Shown: one piece after another, positions 35,313 through 43,200 of the stretch
Position numbering within the stretch: the first letter of the stretch is position 1
Layout of the letters: every line of letters begins with the position of its first letter
Assembly: GCA_040755755.1 (NCBI GenBank)
Contig: JBFLZW010000022.1
Coordinates: 66,902-130,901 of the forward strand
Reading direction: 5' to 3'
From: a bacterium
Lineage (GTDB): Bacteria; SZUA-182; DTGQ01
DNA: 64,000 nucleotides
Program-made: the position numbers and the translations under genes
Notes under the pieces: model-generated
Database searches by the model: none
What the model saw: the letters and a program-made list of their open reading frames with translations, nothing else
What the model was told of the DNA's origin: nothing

Positions 35313-38168
35313 TCAATGCCTGCTCTTAACCTGTTGCAGCAGCTCATTCGCCCTGGGATACCGGGGATTGATTTTGAGCACCTTGAGCAGTTCGCTTTCA
35401 CCTCTGGCCATCATTCCCTGCTGAAGGAAGATAATGGCCAGGTTGAAGTGCAGATCAGCACTCTCCGGTCTGATCTCGACCGCTTTTTGCCAGTATCGTT
35501 TGGCCTCTTCCGGCATCCCTTTTTGTATACAGGCTGAGCCGAGGTTCGAGAGTGCCTCGAAGTTTCCGGGCTCTGCTTCGAGCACCTTTTTCCACTCCGA
35601 AATGGCGGATTGGATATCCCCCTGCTGAAACCTGGCTGATCCAAGGTGAAGATGAGCGGATGCGGAATTAGGATCGATGCGCAGAATTTCCTTCCAGGCC
35701 GCGATCGCCTCATTCACCTTCCCCTGCTGAAAGCAGGCTGCACCCAGGTTATGGTAAGCCTCGAGGTTTTTCGGATTCAGGCTGATCGCCTTCTTCCAGT
35801 TGCTGAAAGCCTCGGCATTCTGCCCCTGCTGAAAGAACAGGTTGCCCAGTTTCGTATATGCCTGGTCACATCCAGGGTCGAGGCGGATTGCCGCTTCCCA
35901 TTCTTTTCGGGCTTTTGGCCAATAATCCTGCAGCGCATATGCCTGTCCAAGCAGCAGGCGGGTTCCGGCCCGCTTCGGAGAAGTCTGAATTACCTGCTCG
36001 AACAGGATTCTGGCCTTCTCCGGCTGGCCCTTCTGAAGGTAAATGCGGCCAAGTCCCTCCCTGGCTTCAATCGAACCAGGCTCCAGGAGGAGGGCCCGCT
36101 GAAAATGCTTTTCAGCCAGGCTGTAGTGTTTGTGCTGAAGACAGGCATTTGCCAGGTTGATCAGTATTCCGGCATTCTGCGGATCAAGATCTCCGGCCAG
36201 AGTAAGCTCCCTGAGTGCCTGTGCCTGCTTTCCCTGCTGGCCATAGAGGACGCCCAGATTGTTGTGGGCATCGGCGTACTCCGGCCAGAGGGAGATGGCT
36301 TTTCGAAAATCCCCTTCCGCCCCGGCCGGATCACCCTCCCTGATCCGGATTTTCCCCCGCAGGTTATACCCTTCGGCAGAGGTCTGGTCAAGCCGGAGAA
36401 GGGTCCGGACAGTGTCCAGGGCTTTTTGGATTTTTCCCTGATCAGCATAATCTACAGCCAGATTATAGTAAGCCTCGGCATGGTTGGGGTGGAGCTCGAT
36501 TTCCTGCCGGAACTCCCGGATAGCCTGATTCGGGTCATGTATTTCATGGTAGATGCTTCCCAGGTGGTTATGGATATCCAGGTGTGTCGGGTCAAGATCG
36601 AGGATTTTTCTTAAAGCATCTATGGCCGAAGAGTATTGGCGCAGCCTGCGGTAGAGGCAGGCCTGATAGAACAGGGCGGAAATATTCGCCGGATCGGACC
36701 CGACGATTGCAGTGAACTTCCCAAGGGCTTCCTGATACCTGCCCTGGGCAAGATCAGCCACTCCCTCGTCAATGCCTTTGAGCACTTCCACCTTATCCTT
36801 GGCATCCGGCAGGTTTGCCCACGCCCTCGGAGAGAGCGGGGCCTTCACCTGAAGATAGCCAAGGCTCTGAAGCTGCTCCCGTATCAGGCGGTTCCGCTGG
36901 GCAGGGGAAGAGGAAGAAGGGGAGGGGAGTCGCCCCAGACGACGGCTGCTTTCCAGGCTGGAGCGAAGCTCTGACGCCTTGGGATGCTGCTGCCGGTAGA
37001 GATTGACTTTCTCCCCCGGATCCTGGATCAGATAATACAGCTCAGGTTTTGGCGCTTCGATGTATTTCCATTGGGCTGTCCGCACGCCAAGCTCAGGGCT
37101 CCATCCATAGTGAAAAAGAGGAGAAAAGGTTTCACATCGAAGACATCGCTCATTATTCTGATCCTGAGATCTCCTGATGAGGGGCAGCATGCTCAGACCA
37201 TCGATCTTTTTCGGGATATAGGCGGAGAGTCCGGCCAGGTCAAGGATAGTCGGCAGGACATCAATGGTTCGAACCAGGGATTTTACCTGCTTCGGATCGC
37301 CGTCAGGGGCATTTTTCGGGAGCTTGAGAATAAGAGGAACCCGGATCGTGGAATCGTAGAGAAAATTCCCATGTGTGCTCTCCTGATGCTCTCCCAGCCC
37401 TTCCCCATGATCAGCCGTGAGCACGATGAGTGTCTGGTCAAAGAGCCCCTGTTTTTTCAACTCCTGAAACAGGGTGCCGAGACAGTGGTCAACTGAGGCG
37501 ATTTCCCCGTCATAGGGAGATTGGCTGTACCGGCCTTTGAACGGCTCCGGGGCTTCATAAGGTGCATGCGGATCGAAGTAGTGGAGCCAGAGGAAAAAGG
37601 GGAATCGCTTCCGGTTCTTGTGATCCCTGATCCGGGAAAGAGCAAGGCCGGTCACTTCGGCAGCCCGGCGCTCACTGAAATGGACAGCCATAGTCGTCTG
37701 CTGCTTTGGCAGGTGGTCATTGTAATCGTCAAATCCCTGGTCCAGGCCGAAGGTGGAATCAAGGACAAAGGAGCCGATAATCGCGCCGGTGGAAAACCCT
37801 CGCTCCTTCAGGATCTCCGCCAGGGTCAGCGTTTCCTTTTTCAGGGAGAATGAGCCGTTATCCAAAACCCCGTGCTGATGAGGATAGAGGCCGCTCAAGA
37901 GAGAAACATGTGAGGGAAGGGTAATCGGGACCGGGGTAAAGGCTTGCCAAAACAGCACGCCCTGTCTGGCCAGGGCATCGATGTTTGGAGTCTGAATGGC
38001 CCGATATCCATAGCAGCCAAGATGGTCTGCCCGAAGCGTATCAATGGTGATCAGAAGCACATTGCACGGCCGCTGCTTTTCTCCCTGAACCGGCCAGGCA
38101 GCAGGAAGGCAGGTGAGGAGCAGAAGGAGGAAAACCATGAAAGAAAGGAATGATTTTATCTTTAACAT
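35313..38168 (-). CDS. Sulfatase-superfamily enzyme fused to about 14 TPRs, Thr nucleophile
   Basis: The product is about 951 residues from the ATG at 38168, and a GTG four codons earlier is possible. The signal peptide or anchor (FLSFMVFLLLLLTCLPAAW) is followed by an alkaline-phosphatase-fold domain: LLITIDTLRADHLGCYGY, ITLPSHVSLLSGLYP, FLWLHYFDPHAPYE and LTADHGEGLGEH. The usual sulfatase C/S-x-P-S-R motif reads T-L-P-S-H, so formylglycine cannot form and Thr is probably the nucleophile, as in phosphoethanolamine and phosphoglycerol transferases. About 14 34-residue TPRs fill the second half. The substrate is unknown, and a periplasmic hydrolase or transferase acting in a complex is inferred. 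A gtcagtg repeat abuts the start codon. Confidence 0.85.
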   Translation of the reverse strand: MLKIKSFLSFMVFLLLLLTCLPAAWPVQGEKQRPCNVLLITIDTLRADHLGCYGYRAIQTPNIDALARQGVLFWQAFTPVPITLPSHVSLLSGLYPHQHGVLDNGSFSLKKETLTLAEILKERGFSTGAIIGSFVLDSTFGLDQGFDDYNDHLPKQQTTMAVHFSERRAAEVTGLALSRIRDHKNRKRFPFFLWLHYFDPHAPYEAPEPFKGRYSQSPYDGEIASVDHCLGTLFQELKKQGLFDQTLIVLTADHGEGLGEHQESTHGNFLYDSTIRVPLILKLPKNAPDGDPKQVKSLVRTIDVLPTILDLAGLSAYIPKKIDGLSMLPLIRRSQDQNNERCLRCETFSPLFHYGWSPELGVRTAQWKYIEAPKPELYYLIQDPGEKVNLYRQQHPKASELRSSLESSRRLGRLPSPSSSSPAQRNRLIREQLQSLGYLQVKAPLSPRAWANLPDAKDKVEVLKGIDEGVADLAQGRYQEALGKFTAIVGSDPANISALFYQACLYRRLRQYSSAIDALRKILDLDPTHLDIHNHLGSIYHEIHDPNQAIREFRQEIELHPNHAEAYYNLAVDYADQGKIQKALDTVRTLLRLDQTSAEGYNLRGKIRIREGDPAGAEGDFRKAISLWPEYADAHNNLGVLYGQQGKQAQALRELTLAGDLDPQNAGILINLANACLQHKHYSLAEKHFQRALLLEPGSIEAREGLGRIYLQKGQPEKARILFEQVIQTSPKRAGTRLLLGQAYALQDYWPKARKEWEAAIRLDPGCDQAYTKLGNLFFQQGQNAEAFSNWKKAISLNPKNLEAYHNLGAACFQQGKVNEAIAAWKEILRIDPNSASAHLHLGSARFQQGDIQSAISEWKKVLEAEPGNFEALSNLGSACIQKGMPEEAKRYWQKAVEIRPESADLHFNLAIIFLQQGMMARGESELLKVLKINPRYPRANELLQQVKSRH

Positions 38169-38226
38169 TCCACTGACCACTATTCACAGACCACTAACCA
38201 CTGTCTTTACTGACCACTGACCACTC
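38169..38226. repeat. Inverted array of cactgaccac words
   Basis: Five degenerate ctgaccact/cagaccac/ctaaccact words fill the whole gap between the regulator's stop and the sulfatase gene's start. On the minus strand they read agtggtcagtgg and reach to within one base of the ATG, so the repeat occupies the ribosome-site region. Confidence 0.65.
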
Positions 38227-39138
38227 CTATCGCCTTGCACTGATTTTGCCAATAGGTTGAAGTGTAGAGGAAAGCTGTTCTTCGGCCTTTTGCAGGATGA
38301 TGTTCCAATTATCCGGCAGCGGGAAATCGAGGGTATGAGGAAACAGATGAATGCACTGCACCTCTGATAGTTGAGTCAACACAGGAATACAGAACAGGGT
38401 AGAGAGATTCAGAGTATTGGTTTGACCATGCTCTTTTTCCACGATCCGGATAGCTGGAAAGTCCAGAGTCACGACATGCTGCCTTTGAATGCACTCCAGG
38501 GTCGGCGGAGTGAACCGCTCCAGGGGGAAATTTCCGGAAACTTCCGGTATGTTGGTTAGATACGGTGGAGGCGGAATCTCGTAGGCCCTGGTTACGGCCT
38601 TACTGCAATCTTCGATGGTGATCGAGTCCGGCTGCCTGAGCCCGATGAAGCCCCATTCCGATTTACAGTTCGGTGCCAGAAGAAAGGAGATGTGATGGCA
38701 GACCATAGTCAGGCATTGCCTGATATAGCCTGTCCCTTCTTTCCCTTCGAACAGAACATTGCCGACAGCCTGTATCAGGCAGGAGGGATGAAAAGGCTTG
38801 ATGACATAGTCCTTTACCCCTGCCCGGAATGCCTCTTCAACCTTGGCGGTTGAGCTGTTCCCGGAGCAGACGATGACCGGAAGGTCTGGCCGGGTTTTCT
38901 TGATTGTCTCGAGAAAAAAGATGCCGCTATCGCCGCAGTGGGTCAGATCAGTGACCAGTAAATCGATGGGTTCTCTCCTGAGAAGTTCAAGAGCCCTATC
39001 CCCTGAGTCCACCGTAGAGAAAACAATCCCCTGGCCATATTTTTGGAACAGGGTTTCATAGAGAAGCAAAAGGTCCGGACAATCATCGACAAACAGTATT
39101 CTGGGCTTTGTGAGATCATGGCAATTTTTCTGGTCCAT
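38227..39138 (-). CDS. Response regulator with GAF-like C-terminal region
   Basis: The 303-residue product has a complete receiver domain (ILFVDDCPDLL, DLLVTDLTHCGD with the phospho-acceptor Asp, VIVCSGNSS, YVIKPFHP). The uncharacterised C-terminal 170 residues include LFCIPVLTQLSEVQCIHLF and ILQKAEEQLSSTL, a weak resemblance to the end of a GAF domain. There is no DNA-binding helix-turn-helix and no GGDEF/HD-GYP motif. It is 58 bp upstream of the sulfatase-TPR gene on the same strand and may regulate or accompany it. Confidence 0.75.
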   Translation of the reverse strand: MDQKNCHDLTKPRILFVDDCPDLLLLYETLFQKYGQGIVFSTVDSGDRALELLRREPIDLLVTDLTHCGDSGIFFLETIKKTRPDLPVIVCSGNSSTAKVEEAFRAGVKDYVIKPFHPSCLIQAVGNVLFEGKEGTGYIRQCLTMVCHHISFLLAPNCKSEWGFIGLRQPDSITIEDCSKAVTRAYEIPPPPYLTNIPEVSGNFPLERFTPPTLECIQRQHVVTLDFPAIRIVEKEHGQTNTLNLSTLFCIPVLTQLSEVQCIHLFPHTLDFPLPDNWNIILQKAEEQLSSTLQPIGKISARR

Positions 39139-39166
39139 ACTTTCTACCTGCTTTATTTCTCCCCTC

Positions 39167-39571
39167 TTAACCTATCTCCTTTAAGGTTATGATCTCTTCT
39201 TTTTTTATTTCATCGACAATCCAGTGAGCAGCAGAAAAAGCACTTACCCGGTCAGCAGCCGAGACAATGACCAGGAGAATATCATCTCCGGGCCTGGCAT
39301 TACCCAGTCTATGGCTGATGTAGACCTGCTGAAGGTAATGGAACTTTTCGCCTGCACGCTCTCCGATTTTGTATAACTCCCGTGGAGCATCTCCCTCAAG
39401 CCGCTCTTTCAGGAGCACTGAAGACAGATTGGCCACCTTTTTGCCAGGCGATTTCACTTTTCCCCGATGGATGACGATACTTCCTGTCTGGTGAGTCTCC
39501 TTTTGCTCGAATCTTTGCAAAAGGCGAGATAAGTCAAAGTTTTCCTGGGATACTTCTGCCTGGATGATCAT
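39167..39571 (-). CDS. MoaE-like protein (molybdopterin synthase large-subunit family)
   Basis: The 134-residue product has SIVIHRGKVKSPGKKVANLS and QQVYISHRLGNARPGDDILLVIVSAADRVSAFSAAHWIVDEIKKEE. These correspond to the MoaE core (HR-x-G-x-x-x-x-GD, then R-x-x-AF and a DxxKxxxxxxK end). The final aromatic residue before the last lysine in E. coli MoaE is not conserved. No MoaD or other cofactor gene is nearby, so a role in molybdopterin synthesis is likely but not certain. Confidence 0.7.
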   Translation of the reverse strand: MIIQAEVSQENFDLSRLLQRFEQKETHQTGSIVIHRGKVKSPGKKVANLSSVLLKERLEGDAPRELYKIGERAGEKFHYLQQVYISHRLGNARPGDDILLVIVSAADRVSAFSAAHWIVDEIKKEEIITLKEIG

Positions 39572-39590
39572 AAGTTTTTGCTGGATCCTT

Positions 39591-40100
39591 CTACGATTCT
39601 TTTTGTTTTTTCACGAGGAATTGAAGGATAGTTTGATTGAGCTGGGATATTTCCTGTCTAACCTGCCCGATTTCTTGCCTGACCTGCCCGATTTCAGAGT
39701 CAATCTTCTGACTTAATCCATCTATCCTCTGGTTTACTTGCCCGATTTCTTGCCTGACCTGTCCGATTTGAGTATCAATCTTCTGGTTTACCTGCCCGAT
39801 TTCAGAGTCAATCTTATGGCTTACCTGCCCGATTTGAGAGTCAATCTTATGGCTTACCTGCCCGATTTGAGAGTCAATCTTATGGCTTATTTGCCCTATT
39901 TCAGAATCAATCTTTTGTCCAAGGGTATCGATCCGCTGGTTCAGGTACCGGAAATCCTCCTCTTGCTTTTGTTTTAATTCCGCGATGTCTGTCCTGATTT
40001 CGGCAGTTCTCTCCTCTACGGTCTCATAGATCACTTCCAGGGTAACTTTTCTGACTACCTTTTTGACCATCTCCTTTGATATTGGAATCTTGGGTATCAT
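39591..40100 (-). CDS. Hendecad coiled-coil repeat protein
   Basis: The 169-residue product has an N-terminal basic/helical region with KVTLEVIYETVEER. It is followed from residue 64 by tandem 11-residue units of the type IDSQIGQVSHK, some shortened to seven residues (IGQVNQR), ending LNQTILQFLVKKQ. Hendecad plus heptad mixing predicts a long right- to left-handed coiled coil, probably trimeric or dimeric. It is a close relative of the fragment at 1-242. There is no signal peptide. The function is unknown. Confidence 0.72.
   Translation of the reverse strand: MIPKIPISKEMVKKVVRKVTLEVIYETVEERTAEIRTDIAELKQKQEEDFRYLNQRIDTLGQKIDSEIGQISHKIDSQIGQVSHKIDSQIGQVSHKIDSEIGQVNQKIDTQIGQVRQEIGQVNQRIDGLSQKIDSEIGQVRQEIGQVRQEISQLNQTILQFLVKKQKES
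39636..39911 (-). repeat. Tandem 33-bp coding repeat in the coiled-coil gene
   Basis: 33-bp units (one hendecad each), together with shorter 21-bp units, repeat nearly unchanged. The three copies around 39800-39890 are almost identical, which suggests slippage-driven length change. Confidence 0.8.
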
Positions 40101-40119
40101 TTCTGGACCACCTCTCTCG

Positions 40120-40132
40120 ACCGGACACTTTT
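40120..40132. repeat. Solo copy of the MITE end sequence
   Basis: accggacactttt matches 13 bases of the 15-bp terminal repeat at 27459 and lies just upstream of the coiled-coil gene. A partner inverted copy was not seen nearby, so it may be a remnant end. Confidence 0.4.
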
Positions 40133-40224
40133 AAGAAAAAGTCTTAACTGCCACTAATATCAGTTTAGGATCTAGTGTGAAATTTATCATATATATGCTT
40201 TTTTGTCAAAAAGGAACGAAAAAA

Positions 40225-40254
40225 AGGGGCGGCCCCCTGGTCGGGGCCGCCCCT
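40225..40254 (-). terminator. Rho-independent terminator of the giant Cys-rich gene
   Basis: aggggcggcccc and ggggccgcccct form a perfect 12-bp GC-rich stem with a six-base loop. On the minus strand it is followed by a T-run (TTTTTCG). It lies 36 bp beyond the stop codon at 40290. Confidence 0.9.
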
Positions 40255-40289
40255 GAATAATTGCTGTAAGCTGAAGCCGGGCTTAACGC

Positions 40290-43200
40290 TTACTGGTTAT
40301 CCAGGCAGGAAGGCTGTCCCAGATACTTTTTAAACAGGCACAGAGCGTCAGCCGGAGTAACGCTGCCATTCCCATCGACATCGGCACAATCGCTGCACGG
40401 TCCTGCGGCAAGATAACACTGGAAGGCGATCAGAGCGTCTTTTGGCGTAATGCTGCCATCTCCGTTAAGATCGCCATCGCAGCTATAGATGCAGAAGCAG
40501 CCTGGAGTGGCGGAAAACTTTGCCAGATCGTCCGTCAATTCTTCCAGCCTCAGGGGATAACATCCACCTTCCATGCCACCCCTGACCTTGAACTTCAGGA
40601 TGACCACAGTACCGCTTGCTTCCTTCGGGATACCCTGGGTGGAGTATCCTCCTGCGATCAGTCTGCCGGAGCCAATGGAATTGACCGAAAAGCTCGGGAA
40701 AGAGGTTACCAGGTTCCCTGGTTCAAACCCCAGGTACTCCAGGACAGATGGCTTGTAGCTTACCTCAAAGCCAAGGGAAGAGACTGCACCGGGCGCTTTT
40801 TGAATCCTTACCGGTATCTTGACTTCTTCGTCCACCCTGCCTTGGGTCCCTTCGATGTCCAGTTTTCCGGAATCATCTTCCTCGCACACGATCGGTTGAA
40901 TGGTGATCGTAGCTGTGCAGGAGATGGTGTTACCGGCCTTATCACTGGCAGTAAAGATGACCGTGGTCTTGCCAGGCGGCAGGATTTGCGGAAGCGCGGA
41001 TTTTATCCCTTCCTCGTTGACACCGGAGGGGACATGGCAGGTAACCTCAACCTTGCCATCTACCGCATCCCAGGCTTTAGCCTCGGACAGGAAGGCAACT
41101 ATTTCGGGATCGTCAGCAGGCGTACCTGCACTGGTTATCTGGGCAATGACCCTGTCTGCCGGGCAGTCGATTTCAGGTGGAACAGTGTCCTTCAGGCAGA
41201 TACATCCTCCGGTTTTGGAAAATTGAACCAGATCATCGATCGGTTTTTCCAGGTCTAAAGGATAGCAGCCGTCTTCCAGATCACCGATAACCTTGAATTT
41301 CAGCCATACGAGCCTGCCGCTTGTTCCCTTGGGGATTGCTTTATCAGAAGCTCCTCCGACGATGAGTCTATCAGTGCCAATGGAATTGACCTGAAACAAG
41401 CGGAAAGAAGTTACCAGATCGCCTGGTTCATATCCAATGTACTGCAAAATATCCGGCCTGTAGACTACTTCAAAGCCAAGGGCAGAGACACTGGTGGGCG
41501 CCTTTTGAATCCGTACCGGGATTTTAACCTCACCTCCCGCTATCCCCTGGGCTCCTTCGATATCCAGCGCTCCGCTACTTTCCTCTGTACATCCAGTTAC
41601 TAGCGGATGGCACCACAAAACGCTTCCAGCGGCCTGGGCAGTGGAGATGGGGCAGCAGATCTGGGCGGGTTGAGTACTGCTTGCCGGACAGGGTCTGCAC
41701 CACAGGACATCCGAGCTTACTTCGGCTGTTGCCAGCGGGCAGCAGTAGTTGATAATGCTGCCATCGACATTTTGGGCAAACGGACAGGGGCGGCACCAGA
41801 GAATATCGGAGCTGACCTCTGCGGCTGGCAGGGGGCAGCACCACTGCCTGAGAGTCTCATCCACACCGGCAGCCAGAGGACAGGGTTTGCACCACAGATC
41901 CTGGCCGGTACTGGTGGCAATGGGACAGCAGTAAATATTCAGCTCCTTGTCAGCAGTTTTGGGATAAGGACAGGGCCTGCACCAGAGCTGGTTATCGACC
42001 TCTTTGGCTATCGGACAGCACCAGCGGGTGAGCAGGCCGTCTTTTTCCACCACATAGGGGCAGGGTCTGCACCACAGGGCCTGATCGGCCACATCAGCCT
42101 GGGCCAGCGGACAGCACCAGCGAATGACACTGTTATCCAGCTTGGCAGCTATGGGACAGGGTCTGCACCACAGGCGCACTCCTTCCACGGAAACATCGGG
42201 CACCGGACAGCACCACACCTGGATACTGTTATCAACATTCGTGGCCAGAGGACAGGGTCTGCACCACAGTGCCTGGTTAGTTACTGTGGCTGTAGCCACC
42301 GGGCAGCAGTAGGCATTGGGGCCTGCCGTTCCAGTATCAGCCACAGGACAGGGCCTGCACCAGAGCTGAATATCGGCGGTGGCAGCCACCGGACAGCAGT
42401 ACCTGACCTCGCCGGTTGGCAGCTTGTACGCATAGGGGCAGGGCTTGCACCACAGAACATCCGCGCTCACCTCGGCTGTGGCCAGGGGGCAGGGATAACA
42501 AATTTGAGCCGGAGGAATCACTTGAGCCTGAGCATCATACTTTTCAATAGTGATTGAGATAATCCGGCCACTTGCATCCATCTCGAAACAAACCTTGACC
42601 TGATCGCCGGCCTCGATATCTTCAGCCTGGGTCAAAGGTACCGAAATCTCACGGATATTTCCCGACTCATCAACTATCTTCAGATCAGAGCGGCCTGTTG
42701 AGACATGGTGCTGGATTTCCCTTACCTTGGCGATTATGCAATTGTCAGGCAGCGGTGTTACCGGCACCGGACAGGGTTTGCAGATCAGAGCAGGCGATGT
42801 ACCGGCAACTATCGGGCAGGGATAGCAGCGGAGGACATTTGCGCTCACCTCGGCTGTAGCCAGCGGGCAGCAGCGTTTTATGGTTCCATCGGCCATCTTG
42901 ATCTCATAGGGACAGGGTCTGCACCACAGAACATCCGAGCTTACTTCGGCTGTTGCCAGCGGGCAGCAGTAGTTGATAATGCCGCCATCGACATTTTGAA
43001 CAAACGGGCAGGGGCGGCACCAGAGAACATCGGAGTTGACCTCTGCGGTTGGCAGCGGGCAGCACCACTGCCTGAGAGCCTCATCCACGCCAGCGGCCAG
43101 AGGACAGGGTTTGCACCACAGATCCTGGCCGGTACTGGTGGCAATGGGACAGCAGTAAATGTTCAGCTCCTTATCCGTGGTTTTGGGATTGGGACAGGGC

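Noticed and set aside
39636-39911. Short regular direct repeats that might be a CRISPR array
   Set aside because: The 33-bp units are contiguous coding hendecads with no unique spacers, and no cas genes are in the window.
41607-42557. Plus-strand open frame of 316 codons opposite the third Cys-rich copy
   Set aside because: This is the same antisense effect of the repeat as at 42705; the minus-strand gene is supported by its domains and terminator.
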